This document shows positions 54,711 through 64,000 of a stretch of 64,000 nt of DNA, in pieces; position 1 is the first letter of the stretch, and each line of letters starts with the position of its first letter. Source of the DNA: Flammeovirga sp. SJP92 (lineage in GTDB: Bacteria; Bacteroidota; Bacteroidia; Cytophagales; Flammeovirgaceae); the NCBI RefSeq assembly GCF_001583495.1, contig NZ_LQAQ01000116.1:62001-126000 (forward strand). The letters are read 5' to 3'. Below the pieces are notes generated by a model. It searched no databases. It was not told the origin of the DNA and saw only the letters and a list, made by a program, of their open reading frames with translations. The translations under genes were made by a program, and so were the position numbers.

Positions 54711-55145
54711 ATGAAAAAAGATGAATTAAGATCAGAATGTCCTATTAATTATGCCTTGGAATACCTTGGAGATAAGTGGACATTATTAGTGATTAGAGAC
54801 CTAGTTTTTGAAGGAAAAAAGTTCTTTAAAGAGATCCTGAATTCGAAGGAAGGAATCGCGACAAACATCCTTACGGATCGTTTGAAACGGCTAGAAAGTT
54901 TGGGAATAGTAGAATCTCGTCCTTATGAAAAACAAAGGAAATTTAAAGTTTACACGCTGACAGAGAAGGGGATAGACTTAATTCCGCTTTTATTAGAATT
55001 AATTCTTTGGTCGGCAAAACACAAGGATGGCTTAAATGTGAGTCCTGAATTTATTGAGCTCGTTAAAAAGGACAAAGAAGGAGTGATTAAAGCAATTACA
55101 GAAAGTGTTGGAACAAATAAGTTCAGTGCTAATCGGGAGGCATAA
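54711..55145 (+). CDS. HxlR-family transcription regulator
   Basis: A 144-residue winged-helix protein. The start is taken at 54711; an upstream Met at 54690 would extend into the operator repeats. The HxlR core is CPINYALEYLGDKWTLLVIRDL with the usual Cys, then LTDRLKRLESLGIVES for the recognition helix and YTLTEKGIDLIPLL. HxlR members often sense electrophiles or oxidants through this Cys. It probably represses itself and the divergent SnoaL-like pair. Confidence 0.9.
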   Translation: MKKDELRSECPINYALEYLGDKWTLLVIRDLVFEGKKFFKEILNSKEGIATNILTDRLKRLESLGIVESRPYEKQRKFKVYTLTEKGIDLIPLLLELILWSAKHKDGLNVSPEFIELVKKDKEGVIKAITESVGTNKFSANREA

Positions 55146-55343
55146 GTAAAGTTGATTTTTTTTGAAAATTTTTATAAAAAAATCAGTAATCATGTTTTTA
55201 ATGTGTGGATGTTGAATGCAATGTCCACACATTAACTACTTTCATTCAGGATAATGTAGTATTCAATAATTTGAGTCGTGGAGATTTTTTCATAATTTAA
55301 TAAGACCGGACCATGCATCTCGGCTAAACCCAAAAGTTCTCCT

Positions 55344-55850
55344 ATGAAATTACTAGAATACACAACAATTTGGACCAAAGGTGATATCTACCAGGGCAAA
55401 GTAATGCTATGTATAGGTATACTACTACTTATTGCTGCTTTATTGATTTTGAGAAGCCATCATGAATTACTCAAAGGAATGTTGATTCCGCTCTCACTTG
55501 CTTTGACGCTCTTGCTGGGATACGGCGGGTACCTTACGTTTACAAGGAATACGCACTTCACCAATGTTGAAGCTGTCTATAAAGAAAGCCCTGCAAAGGC
55601 CATAGAACAAGAGTTTGAAAAAGCTCAAAAAGATCATGATGCTTATTCAAAACTCAAACCTATATGGGCCATTTTGATGGTAGTTTCACTGCTCTCGTTT
55701 TTTATTTTCAAAACAGATTATCTGAAAGGTGTATCTCTTGGATTTGTAGCACTTTTCTTTATTGCATTAATGGTTGATACAACCTTGCACTACAGATTGA
55801 AGCCCTATTACGAAACGCTTAGTAATTTCTCCTTAAATAACAATCTATGA
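55344..55850 (+). CDS. Membrane protein in an operon with bestrophin
   Basis: 168 residues with four predicted transmembrane segments (about 25-43, 48-66, 103-120 and 125-142) and a charged loop between the second and third. I do not recognise a family. The stop overlaps the bestrophin start by 4 bp (ATGA), so the two are translationally coupled and likely work together. Confidence 0.7.
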   Translation: MKLLEYTTIWTKGDIYQGKVMLCIGILLLIAALLILRSHHELLKGMLIPLSLALTLLLGYGGYLTFTRNTHFTNVEAVYKESPAKAIEQEFEKAQKDHDAYSKLKPIWAILMVVSLLSFFIFKTDYLKGVSLGFVALFFIALMVDTTLHYRLKPYYETLSNFSLNNNL

Positions 55851-56881
55851 TCACTTCAAAAAATATCGGATTTAGAAGATTAATTCAATGGTCAGGTTTA
55901 CATATGCTATGGCTTTTGATTTTTATGGCTTCGGTGGCTTGCCTTTATCATTTTGACTTAATAGAAATAAGCATTCCATGGCTACCTATCTCTGTGATTG
56001 GAACAGCGGTAGCTTTCTATGTCGGTTTTAAAAATAATCAAGCCTATAACCGAATGTGGGAAGCAAGAAAAATCTGGGGAGGAATCATCAACGACAGTAG
56101 AACTTGGGGTATGATGGTTGATGGATTTATCACCAATCAATTTACCAATGAAAAAGTGGAACCGGAGAAAATTAAGACCATTAAAAAGCGCTTGATTTAT
56201 CGTCATATTGGATGGCTTTACGCACATAGAAGTCAGCTTTTAGTAGCGGCACCATGGGAACATTCTAGTCAAAAAGGACATATAGGTAATACGGCCAAAT
56301 ATTTTCAAAAGAATTTTGGAGTTGGGTTAGTAGATGATGAGGTAACAAAATCTGAATTAAAAAACTTTTTACCGCTGGAAGAGTATGAAAGATTAATCAA
56401 TTATGTCAATACGGCAACTCAAATAATCAATGAGCAGTCTCGAGAACTCACACAATTGAGAGCCGCAGATTTAATAGAAGATTTCAGACATATGGAAATG
56501 ATGAAAATACTGTCGAGTTTCTATACTTTACAGGGAAAAAATGAGAGAATTAAAAAGTTTCCATTACCTCGTCAATACGCCAATATGAGCCGGTATTTTG
56601 TAACCATTCTGATTTGCCTGCTCCCTTTTAGTATGATCCCGGAGTTATTAAAATTGGGAAGCTGGGGTTTCTGGCTTTCTATTCCAATTTCAGCATTGAT
56701 TGGTTGGGTGTATGTTATGATGGAAGTTATCGGTGATTATTCTGAGAATCCTTTTCAAAGGATGGCGAATGACATTCCAATGCTCTCCCTTTGTAGAACT
56801 ATTGAAATAGACCTTCTTCAAATGCTTGGAGAAACAGATTTACCAGCACCTATTCAACCTAAAAATGATATTTTGATGTAG
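55847..56881 (+). CDS. Bestrophin-family chloride channel (UPF0187)
   Basis: A 344-residue membrane protein of the bacterial bestrophin family, which forms anion channels. The signature FYVGFKNNQAYNRMWEARKIWGGI (start near 56) and TWGMMVDGFI are clear, followed by the central helical domain and a C-terminal NPFQRMANDIPM stretch. It is coupled to the small membrane protein upstream. Confidence 0.92.
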   Translation: MITSKNIGFRRLIQWSGLHMLWLLIFMASVACLYHFDLIEISIPWLPISVIGTAVAFYVGFKNNQAYNRMWEARKIWGGIINDSRTWGMMVDGFITNQFTNEKVEPEKIKTIKKRLIYRHIGWLYAHRSQLLVAAPWEHSSQKGHIGNTAKYFQKNFGVGLVDDEVTKSELKNFLPLEEYERLINYVNTATQIINEQSRELTQLRAADLIEDFRHMEMMKILSSFYTLQGKNERIKKFPLPRQYANMSRYFVTILICLLPFSMIPELLKLGSWGFWLSIPISALIGWVYVMMEVIGDYSENPFQRMANDIPMLSLCRTIEIDLLQMLGETDLPAPIQPKNDILM

Positions 56882-57139
56882 ACAAAATAATCTAAGTACT
56901 AAGTCAAAAATAAATCATAGTTAATTCTAATTTATTTTTTGTGAGTACAACGCAAAAAACGTATTAATAGTGATTCTATTGAAAGTTTTTTGAAGGCAGT
57001 AATCGCAAAACAATAAATAGAATTAGTATTAGATAATTTTGAATTTGTACTTATTATAAGGTTTAACAGATTAATTTTTCATATAAAGAAGCTAAAGATA
57101 TATTTGTAAATTACGAGACCAATTTAAATTCAAATATCG

Positions 57140-57814
57140 ATGCAAAATAAACTTTCGGTAGTATTTTTTGGAGCAACAGGAGCTGTGGGTTCTGTGGCTT
57201 TTCACCATTTGTTGACCAAAAATAATCTTTCAAAATTATTGACTTTAGGAAGAAGATCAGTGGAGTCCTCGCAACCCCCATCATTCTTAGATCAGCAGGT
57301 AATTGATATTCATACTCCATCATCTTATTCAAATTTGATCACGGATTTTGATACCGCAATTTGTACATTAGGGGTTGGAGAACCTTCCAAAATTTCAAAA
57401 CAAGATTTCATTAAAATTGATAAAACAGCGGTACTTAATTTTGCCAAAGTATGTAAGGAAAAGGGTGTAAAACAATTTCATCTTCTTGCTTCAGTTGGCA
57501 CAAATAGTTCTTCTTACAACTACTATTTAAGAGCAAAAGGAGAACTGATTGATGAGCTGGTCAAACTGAATTTTGATCGATTATGTATCTATCAGCCTTC
57601 CATGATTTTAACTCCCAAAAATAGATATGGCATCACTCAAGCTATTACACTCAAAGTATGGCCAAAACTAGATCCTGTGTTCCAGAATGGACTTCGAAAA
57701 TATAGAGGTATTACAGTTGAAAAATTAGGGAAATCCATTGCCAATAATATTTCTGAAGAAGGAACGGGAATTGAGTACTTGCTTTATGATGACTTTTTGA
57801 GGTTGCAGGATTAA
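57140..57814 (+). CDS. Atypical short-chain dehydrogenase (NAD(P)-binding)
   Basis: A 224-residue Rossmann protein with the nucleotide-binding motif GATGAVG near the N-terminus, TAICTLGVGEPS after strand 4 and YNYYLRAKGELIDEL, which carries the YxxxK-type pair. It resembles HTATIP2/TIP30-like proteins of the atypical SDR group. It stands alone; substrate unknown. Confidence 0.85.
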   Translation: MQNKLSVVFFGATGAVGSVAFHHLLTKNNLSKLLTLGRRSVESSQPPSFLDQQVIDIHTPSSYSNLITDFDTAICTLGVGEPSKISKQDFIKIDKTAVLNFAKVCKEKGVKQFHLLASVGTNSSSYNYYLRAKGELIDELVKLNFDRLCIYQPSMILTPKNRYGITQAITLKVWPKLDPVFQNGLRKYRGITVEKLGKSIANNISEEGTGIEYLLYDDFLRLQD

Positions 57815-58229
57815 GACTCAACAGTTAATTAAATCATACAAAAATTAACACTCGTTATCAAAATGCAAGGTGATTGAAAAACCATTTTATCAAAAAAAGA
57901 AGGCTCCATTCTTAACATAAACTACTATTTCTCTGAAGTATAATGTCAAAACTGACTTAATTGAACGTTTAAAACCTTCTAATTTTCTTGAAAAAACACA
58001 CTATAAAACTTATAATTCTTATATAAAAGTTAATAAAATGTTACTATTAGGATTATTAATTGTAGAATTTTAATATTTTAAATTTTATTTTTTTAATTTT
58101 GTAAATACAAACATTCTAGTTTATCTGTGATTACTAAAATTTGATTGCACTAACATCAAAATCATTTTTTTTTGAACCGACTTTTTTCTCGCGAAGCTAA
58201 TTTCATTTCACAAAACAAACGAACATTTT
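57815..58229. other. Non-coding stretch
   Basis: 415 bp, AT-rich, with a run of T-rich sequence around 58076-58175. No ORF, clear hairpin or repeat copy seen. Confidence 0.4.
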
Positions 58230-58688
58230 ATGGAAACTTTCAAACGGAATAGAGACCATGATATTAAAAATGTAGACATCGTATGTTCATTTCTGGCTGG
58301 TATGAACATCATTGGAATTATTGGTCTCAAACTAGTATTTAGTTCTTTGGTAACATATCTATTAATTTGTATTACAGGTGGTTCTATTTTTTTCTTATTC
58401 AATCTTAGAAAAAGACATATCTACTTGAAACAGATCACTATCGAAGATGGAAATCTTGTTTTTAAAACGAACTTTTTATTTCTATCGTACAGTCGATATT
58501 ATCAAATTGAAGATGTAAAAGTTAGTAGAACTTATTATTCACTTATCTTAAGGTGTTACAAATCAGGAGAATACCATAAGAAGAAAAAATTTAAATTGTC
58601 CTCAAGAAATTGGAAGGACTTAGAAGATTTAGAAAAAATCTTATTGACTTCTAAATTGGGTGAAGAATATCATCCTATTAGTGCTTAA
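58230..58688 (+). CDS. Small two-TM protein, paralogue B
   Basis: A 152-residue paralogue of the 49554 protein, similar along its full length (METF, then CSFLAG, TIEDGNLVFKT, SRTYYSLILRCYKSG, KFKLSSRNWKDL). Two transmembrane helices are followed by a cytoplasmic beta-rich tail. Function unknown. A hairpin follows at 58693. Confidence 0.65.
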   Translation: METFKRNRDHDIKNVDIVCSFLAGMNIIGIIGLKLVFSSLVTYLLICITGGSIFFLFNLRKRHIYLKQITIEDGNLVFKTNFLFLSYSRYYQIEDVKVSRTYYSLILRCYKSGEYHKKKKFKLSSRNWKDLEDLEKILLTSKLGEEYHPISA

Positions 58689-58692
58689 AGAA

Positions 58693-58724
58693 ACCTCCTC
58701 AGTTTAATTATTGAGGAGGCTTTG
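58693..58724. terminator. Hairpin between converging genes
   Basis: CCTCCTCA / TGAGGAGG with a 10-base loop, followed by CTTTG. It separates the 58230 gene from the minus-strand methyltransferase. Confidence 0.6.
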
Positions 58725-58752
58725 TGCTTCGATAACTATTCTTACAACTGTG

Positions 58753-59433
58753 TTATTTTTTGCGTATTACCATCATTTGATTGCCTCCTTTTTGAAACTC
58801 ATACTCAACATTTATAATTTGAATATGATATTCAGACTGGAAGTGCTGAGTTATGCCCTCGAGTACTTCAGATGTTTCTGCATCAAGGTTCAATAATGGA
58901 AATAGTCTCACTTCTTTGCACAACCTAAGCATTTCACTAATAGATTGTATATGAAATTCTAAACCGAGCTGGGAGTAGAGCAACAGGAAATGTGAACTTA
59001 ACCCTAAGTCAAAACTTTGATCTTTGAAATCTAAAGGGTTGGGCAGTTCATGATGGATATATCTATTCTGACTTTTTCCTGTTTCAAAATCTTCAACAAA
59101 ATCAGCCATGGCACCCATTCTGATTTTTTCTAATTCGTCTGGGCTGGCAATAGAAGACCATACAAAATTGTCTTGGTTTGCTCTGATCTGTTGCATCACA
59201 ACATCCTTTGTTTCCTGAATATGATTTTCAATTGCATCCTTAGAAAATTGATAGATTGGATCAATAGAAGTCACAGTATTTCCGTGAGCAGTCATTTCTG
59301 CATTAAAACTTGCTGGACTGTCACCAAAGCTGATGATTTTTTTCTTTAGGTCTGTTGCTGTCAGATTGAATAGACTTTGATATTCTTCTAAGGTCCTTCC
59401 CCAAGGAACTGTATTTTTTAATTCAAATGCCAT
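58753..59433 (-). CDS. SAM-dependent methyltransferase-like protein
   Basis: A 226-residue protein. IISFGDSPASFNAEMTAHG is a modified SAM-binding loop, TSIDPIY ends strand 2, and SFDLGLSSHFLLLYS matches motif IV of class I methyltransferases. The glycine pattern of motif I is reduced, so activity is not certain. Substrate unknown. Confidence 0.75.
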   Translation of the reverse strand: MAFELKNTVPWGRTLEEYQSLFNLTATDLKKKIISFGDSPASFNAEMTAHGNTVTSIDPIYQFSKDAIENHIQETKDVVMQQIRANQDNFVWSSIASPDELEKIRMGAMADFVEDFETGKSQNRYIHHELPNPLDFKDQSFDLGLSSHFLLLYSQLGLEFHIQSISEMLRLCKEVRLFPLLNLDAETSEVLEGITQHFQSEYHIQIINVEYEFQKGGNQMMVIRKK

Positions 59434-59637
59434 ATTTTTGTTGGTTGAGTTCAGTTTTTTGACTAAAAGAGGGTTTAAATTTTTCTCTAAAATAATGAAG
59501 GACGAAAAGAATCATCATGCAAATGCTGTTAATATTTGAATAGTGAATTTATAAATAAACATAACAAATTAATGTCCTTGGATGAAATACTCCATTACGG
59601 CAACGAGAATTAACGTACAGCTGCTTAACTTGCTTCC

Positions 59638-60096
59638 ATGAATTTAAATTTTGAAAATGAATACTTCGGAATTGGTATTCAAAATGGTAAAACACCAGAA
59701 AATTTAGGAGTACTGTGGAGATCAGCACAAAACTTTGGTGCCAGTTTTATTTTTACCATTGGAAACCGATATGCCAAACAAGCTTGTGATACACATAATG
59801 CAGTAAAGTCCATCCCTTATTATCATTATGATACTTTTGATGATTTCCTTAAAAATATTCCTGTAGGAACTCGAATAGTAGGTGTTGAACTTGCCGATGA
59901 GTCTGAAGATTTAGAAACTTTTCATCATCCAAGAAGATGTGTGTATTTACTGGGAGCAGAAGATCATGGCTTATCAAAACAAGCCATGGAAAAAAGCCAC
60001 TTCTTAGTGAAATTTGATACTCCTAAAAGTTTGAATGTCTCAGTTGCTGGAAGTATTGTAATGTATGATAGACAAAGAGGAAAGGAGAGGTGTTAA
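59638..60096 (+). CDS. SpoU (TrmH) family RNA 2'-O-methyltransferase
   Basis: A 152-residue SPOUT-fold enzyme with the knotted SAM site: ENLGVLWRSAQNFGA (motif 1), CVYLLGAEDHGLS (motif 2) and SLNVSVAGSIVMYDR (motif 3). These three motifs define the TrmH/SpoU group, which methylates ribose in tRNA or rRNA. It lacks an N-terminal RNA-binding extension, so it resembles TrmL-type short members. Confidence 0.92.
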   Translation: MNLNFENEYFGIGIQNGKTPENLGVLWRSAQNFGASFIFTIGNRYAKQACDTHNAVKSIPYYHYDTFDDFLKNIPVGTRIVGVELADESEDLETFHHPRRCVYLLGAEDHGLSKQAMEKSHFLVKFDTPKSLNVSVAGSIVMYDRQRGKERC

Positions 60097-60120
60097 TGTA
60101 TTCACTTTCTTAATAAAAAT

Positions 60121-60167
60121 ATGAACTAGCATTTGCTTTGAGCTAAATCAAAACTATGCTAGTTCAT
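60121..60167 (-). terminator. Terminator of the T9SS-secreted protein gene
   Basis: Perfect 12-bp arms ATGAACTAGCAT / ATGCTAGTTCAT. On the minus strand it is followed by ATTTTTATT, so it acts mainly for the minus-strand gene; it also separates the converging SpoU gene. Confidence 0.7.
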
Positions 60168-60189
60168 GGGGAATAAAGAATACACTCAC

Positions 60190-61662
60190 CTAATTCAATT
60201 GAAATTTCTTTATTAACTTATTTTTCCCTTGTATGATATGGACAATAAACACGCCTCTCCCCCAAGGAGTAGAAAGTGTAGTAGTATGTTGTAAATCTGT
60301 GTTTTGGTAAACTAATTGTCCAATATGATTAAAGATAAATAAGTCATAAGGTGTATCGTTGTTGATTTGTATATTGATATCCATACCTGCAGATTGCGGA
60401 ACTGGAAAAACGACAACTTCAGCTTCATTTTGCTCTTGAACATACACAGAAGTAGGACCAAAATATTCATACTTTCCATCCAAATCTACTTGTTTTAAAC
60501 GGTAATAAGTACTGCCATATCTAAGGATGTCATCATATTGATATTCGATGGTTGCATTACTGTTTCCAGCCGATTGCACCTCAGCTATTTTTATCCAGTC
60601 GCTGTTATTGGTAGAATATTCAACTTCAAAATGTGAACTGTTGACTTCAGTGGCCGTGGCCCAAAAAAGACTAATGCCCTCTTCAAAAACCTCCGATTCA
60701 AAATAAATCATTTCTACGGGTAAGTCTTCGTTATATACAATACTGAGTGTATCTAGTTCTATCTCAGTACCATTGCTGAAGGAAGATAATTTAAAATACA
60801 CCAATCCATTTCTAGTTTGTAAATCAGAATAAGTATAACTGACAGGAGCAGGCGTTTCTGGATTTGTTGCTTCAATTTGAGTGATCAATGTCCAATTATT
60901 ACGATCGTTGGAGGTATAAATAGAATAAGAATCAATGTTTTCCTCAGAAAACATACTCCATTCTAAATTGGTTTTGAGACCAAGTTTCAACTCTCCTACA
61001 AAATAGTTTAAGGAGTCAGAAAGCAGGTGACAATCTGTGTAACCCTCAGGTCTTTCATCATTTCCCATTTCATTGACTTGTTCTTTTTGATAGGGTGAAA
61101 TACATCCTCCTTCGAATTGCCAAGAGACATCCTTTTTATAATGGATTTGATTACTCAACTCATTAATTGCAACATTATTCATAGCTACAGATAGTGAATC
61201 AATAAATGAATTATGTGCTTGAAAATCGACATGTCCATCAAGGTTCCATGTACTGTTGTGGCAAACTAAACTGCCATTTTCAAATTTTAGATGTGAATGA
61301 TTTTGGGTATTCAACTGTGATGAAAGTATCACTGTGTTGGCATTTTTTATTTCTAAAGTAGCTGAAATAGAAATCACATCACTTGTAAACACTACCTCAT
61401 ACAGTACTTCGTTATGTATTTTTATCTTCTTTTTCCCAAGTATATTGGAAGTATTAATTGTCACCTTACAGTCAGTTAATTCCAAGTCAGCATTTACTGT
61501 AAGAGTTTCCCCATTGATAATAACATTTGAGTTGGTATAAGAAGTTTTCTCATTAATATCTCCCTGAATGATAACCGTTGGCCAGTCTTGTCCGAAGGCG
61601 ATAGAAGACCACAGACTTAGCGTCGTTATAAGAAATGAAATGAAATTTTTGAAGTAATTCAT
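60190..61662 (-). CDS. Secreted protein with beta-helix-like N-terminus and T9SS sorting domain
   Basis: 490 residues: a signal peptide (ending AFGQ), a repetitive beta-rich region (about 30-190) suggestive of a small beta-helix, two fibronectin-like modules (about 225-310 and 315-400) and a type A type IX sorting domain at the end (ends KLIKKFQLN). It is exported across the outer membrane and may stay on the surface. No enzyme motif is seen; adhesion is possible. It has its own terminator. Confidence 0.75.
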   Translation of the reverse strand: MNYFKNFISFLITTLSLWSSIAFGQDWPTVIIQGDINEKTSYTNSNVIINGETLTVNADLELTDCKVTINTSNILGKKKIKIHNEVLYEVVFTSDVISISATLEIKNANTVILSSQLNTQNHSHLKFENGSLVCHNSTWNLDGHVDFQAHNSFIDSLSVAMNNVAINELSNQIHYKKDVSWQFEGGCISPYQKEQVNEMGNDERPEGYTDCHLLSDSLNYFVGELKLGLKTNLEWSMFSEENIDSYSIYTSNDRNNWTLITQIEATNPETPAPVSYTYSDLQTRNGLVYFKLSSFSNGTEIELDTLSIVYNEDLPVEMIYFESEVFEEGISLFWATATEVNSSHFEVEYSTNNSDWIKIAEVQSAGNSNATIEYQYDDILRYGSTYYRLKQVDLDGKYEYFGPTSVYVQEQNEAEVVVFPVPQSAGMDINIQINNDTPYDLFIFNHIGQLVYQNTDLQHTTTLSTPWGRGVFIVHIIQGKNKLIKKFQLN

Positions 61663-61858
61663 GATTGTGCATTTAAGTTCTAGATGCTTATATCCTTACT
61701 TTAAAAATCTCACTTCTTGTATTGCTTAATGATTGCAAATACAGGTTTGGACACCTATATCAATTAAATAATAATACTCTTTTTTGTTCTTAACAACGTA
61801 TACTAATATCTTCGCCTTTGAAATCATTTTTTAAGCAAACTAAAAATATAATCAAACG

Positions 61859-62491
61859 ATGCAGACAAAAACGTTTTATCTCAATGAAGAGAAAACCGAA
61901 ATGATTGAAATTGAATACGGTTTCTCTTTTAAAAACACCACTGTAAAATATAACATGAAAGAATTGGGGAATTTTAAAAACCAAAAAGAACTCAAGAAAG
62001 GTGGTGAGTTTTCATTAGATTATTCAAGAACTTTGAGTGTAAAACTTACTGGAGGAGTGTTTCCTAGATTGGAGCTTTTACTAAATGGAGAAGTTGTCCC
62101 TGGATCACCTACAGACCCTGAGGTAATCACAAAAGACACAGGTCAATTAGGTATGGTGATTGGTGGCATCAGTGTAGTAGCCGGTTTGATAGCCGAATTC
62201 TTTCAAGTTCAACCTCTTCAAGAATTAGGTCAAGGCTGGGGGAGTATGGTTATTGGTTTGATCATCATTGGTTTAGGTTTTGGAGTGAAGAAAAAGTCCC
62301 TGATTTCATTGGGTGCAATCATAGCTATTATTGTATTAGACTTGGTTTTCTTAATTTATGAAATCGGTCAAGGAAATGCACCTTCTGCTGGTGGTGGTGT
62401 GATGATAAAAGTGTTCTTTATAATAGGTCTTTCTCAAGGTTTTGCTGCCATTAAAAAGGCTAAAGAAAAAAAGAAAAAAGCAGCCTATTAA
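61859..62491 (+). CDS. Membrane protein with an N-terminal soluble domain
   Basis: 210 residues. The first 90 are soluble and beta-rich, followed by four predicted transmembrane segments (about 96-115, 125-143, 149-167, 180-197) and a lysine-rich tail (AKEKKKKAAY). The glycine-rich loop GNAPSAGGG lies between the last two helices. I do not recognise a family. A terminator follows. Confidence 0.65.
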   Translation: MQTKTFYLNEEKTEMIEIEYGFSFKNTTVKYNMKELGNFKNQKELKKGGEFSLDYSRTLSVKLTGGVFPRLELLLNGEVVPGSPTDPEVITKDTGQLGMVIGGISVVAGLIAEFFQVQPLQELGQGWGSMVIGLIIIGLGFGVKKKSLISLGAIIAIIVLDLVFLIYEIGQGNAPSAGGGVMIKVFFIIGLSQGFAAIKKAKEKKKKAAY

Positions 62492-62511
62492 TTCACCACC
62501 GATGCAATACC

Positions 62512-62547
62512 AAAAACACAAGTAGAATGAACTGCTTGTGTTTTTTT
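62512..62547 (+). terminator. Rho-independent terminator
   Basis: AACACAAG / CTTGTGTT stem followed by a T-run, 21 bp after the stop of the 61859 gene. Confidence 0.75.
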
Positions 62548-62567
62548 ATGAACGTAAAAATAAGACT

Positions 62568-62969
62568 TTAGTGTTTCGTATTCATTTGCTTGTTTACAGA
62601 ATAGATAGCACTTTTAATATCCTTTTGAATCATCATTGTTTCAGACAGAGAAGTACATTCCTTTATCAATGATTGCCAATGTTCAACATCTTTTTCATTT
62701 GGTATAAGTCTAATATAAACCTGTTTGTTATTCTTGAAATTGTGAGGTATAAATAGCTGTGAAAAACGATTGCCAAAAGTGTATCTCAACGCTCTAAAAT
62801 CAAATAATATGCTTTGAAAAGATTTATCTTGAAGAAGGATTTCTTTTGATTTTTCAATAATAAAGTCAACATCTTGATTTCCCATTGATCCATGGCCACA
62901 TACTCCTTCAAATTTTAATATCAGGTGATTTTTAACCTTTTCGCTTTCTTTAAATTTTACATTCGGCAT
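62568..62969 (-). CDS. Hypothetical protein, possibly STAS-like
   Basis: A 133-residue soluble protein. The pattern of a strand (LILKFEGVCG), a helix, and QSILFDFRALRYTFGN resembles the STAS/SpoIIAA-like fold, but there is no clear phosphorylatable Ser. Function unknown. Convergent with the 61859 gene. Confidence 0.55.
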   Translation of the reverse strand: MPNVKFKESEKVKNHLILKFEGVCGHGSMGNQDVDFIIEKSKEILLQDKSFQSILFDFRALRYTFGNRFSQLFIPHNFKNNKQVYIRLIPNEKDVEHWQSLIKECTSLSETMMIQKDIKSAIYSVNKQMNTKH

Positions 62970-63074
62970 ATTCTATACTCTCTGTTTACCACAGTCTCAA
63001 AATTATATCAGTAAGTCATTATCTTAGAAAACAACTTTAAGATTTTGTAAAAAAAATATTTATAACGTGTTGAA

Positions 63075-63509
63075 TCAAATTCCCAAAGTAACCAAGTCTT
63101 TTACCTTATGATACTGAAGTGTAGCTTTAATGCATAACTTTAATTCGGTAACAGGGATTTCCTGATTCAAATCGAAAATGATTGCTCTTTTACCTTCATA
63201 CTCAAATCTATTTCCAAAAACCGACTTAAAAGTTTCAACCAGCCTGCTAGTACATTGAAAGTAAATGGCATATTGATCCGGATTTTTCTCTTTCCAGTCC
63301 ATTCTTAAAGTACTTCCTTGTTTAGTAGTATAGCTTGGTTCACCCCATTTTAAAGTTTCCTCTAGTCTATCAATATTTTCCATTTCATGGGCTGTTTCAA
63401 TGACTAATGACCTTAGGTTTTGCATTTTGTCTTTTACAAAATCAGGGTAATTGTCAAAGATTTCAAGGACTTCTTGGTTGGGTTGGAGTTTGTCAGATGT
63501 ATAAGACAT
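63075..63509 (-). CDS. DUF1801 (YdhG-like) protein
   Basis: A 144-residue protein of the DUF1801 family. LEETLKWGEPSYTTKQGSTLRMDWK is the family signature, and KSVFGNRFEYEGKRAI fits the second half. The molecular role of the family is not established. Single gene. Confidence 0.85.
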   Translation of the reverse strand: MSYTSDKLQPNQEVLEIFDNYPDFVKDKMQNLRSLVIETAHEMENIDRLEETLKWGEPSYTTKQGSTLRMDWKEKNPDQYAIYFQCTSRLVETFKSVFGNRFEYEGKRAIIFDLNQEIPVTELKLCIKATLQYHKVKDLVTLGI

Positions 63510-63702
63510 TTTTTATGTATGATTTAATAGTTAGAATATTAATTTAATGCGAAGAGGTGATTGAAACATCTCCTAATTTAGGAACAATTTATTATCTTTC
63601 CGATGTATTAATTGATAAGCGTATTAATTTAAAATCAAAAGCAAACTTTATTAGTCTGAAAACCATTTCTAATAAGCAATCTAACTTTAATCTAAAACAA
63701 CA

Positions 63703-64000
63703 ATGAAACTTCTATTCTATGCTTTTATAGGCTTCTTTCTCCTTTTATCTTCTTGTAATTCGGATACCAATGAGGAAGAATTATCAAAAGAGGAACCGAA
63801 AATTGAGGGTATAAAAATGCATGTCAATATCATTGATTTGACTAATTCGGAAGAAGACCTTTTATTATTTCTTTTCAATACCTCAGGTCAATTGGTAGAT
63901 AGTACCACTGTAGAAGTGGGGACAACTGCCATTTTCGATATTAAGGAATTAGGCAACTACAGATTGCAAGCAGGTAATGGAATGAACACTTCTTTTAGTA
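63703..64000 (+). CDS. Lipoprotein, N-terminal part (runs out of the window)
   Basis: The frame opens at 63703 with a lipoprotein signal peptide (lipobox LLSSC, then NSDTNEEE) and continues without stop to the window end, 99 codons. The acidic residues after the Cys are typical of surface-exported Bacteroidota lipoproteins. Function unknown. Confidence 0.75.
   Translation, partial: MKLLFYAFIGFFLLLSSCNSDTNEEELSKEEPKIEGIKMHVNIIDLTNSEEDLLLFLFNTSGQLVDSTTVEVGTTAIFDIKELGNYRLQAGNGMNTSFS

Overview
This window comes from an AT-rich marine member of the Bacteroidota, most likely Cytophagales and Flammeovirga-like. The evidence is a SusC/SusD pair, a hybrid two-component regulator, type IX secretion sorting domains, many SPII lipoproteins, several sulfatases and the almost complete absence of Shine-Dalgarno sites. 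The genus is inferred from style of gene content, not from a marker gene. No rRNA, tRNA or CRISPR array was seen.

Layout. (1) 1-6852: the tail of a secreted protein, then a seven-transmembrane sensor whose C-terminus is a transposase-type zinc ribbon, translationally coupled to a formylglycine sulfatase and followed by a second sulfatase. (2) 6853-20535: an accessory island with 14 intact genes, all on the minus strand. They are mostly small and unrelated (antiviral-type reverse transcriptase, macrodomain, RDD, SMI1/KNR4, CHASE2, lipoproteins), plus two frameshifted pseudogenes. Many are followed by copies of the same 3' repeat/terminator module, which gives the island a cassette-array look. 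(3) 20536-23700: a near-perfect parS site, a DEDD exonuclease, an aegerolysin and a PH-domain protein. (4) 24310-47476: a polysaccharide utilization locus. It has a GH110 alpha-1,3-galactosidase, SusC, SusD, a 2397-residue LamG protein ending in a GH110-like beta-helix and a sorting domain, a second free-standing GH110-like protein, two unknown proteins, a hybrid two-component regulator on the opposite strand and a third sulfatase. Together with the two upstream sulfatases this points to a sulfated alpha-1,3-linked galactan (carrageenan- or porphyran-type) as substrate; that is inference. (5) 47980-64000: mixed metabolic and hypothetical genes, including an aminotransferase class V protein, an LCIB-type (theta) carbonic anhydrase homologue, an alpha/beta hydrolase, a Crp/Fnr regulator divergent from a HAD phosphatase, an HxlR regulator divergent from a SnoaL-like pair, a bestrophin, a SpoU methyltransferase and a T9SS-secreted protein.

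The most interesting non-standard signals are these. A dispersed leader repeat of about 350 bp sits just upstream of three unrelated genes in the same orientation. A membrane sensor is fused to a transposon-derived DNA-binding domain. A reverse-transcriptase locus has a decayed HEPN partner that can be reconstructed through three frameshifts. The minus-strand array has repeated 3' modules. There is also a parS site, three GH110-type proteins that share exact catalytic-Asp spacing, and an LCIB-family protein.
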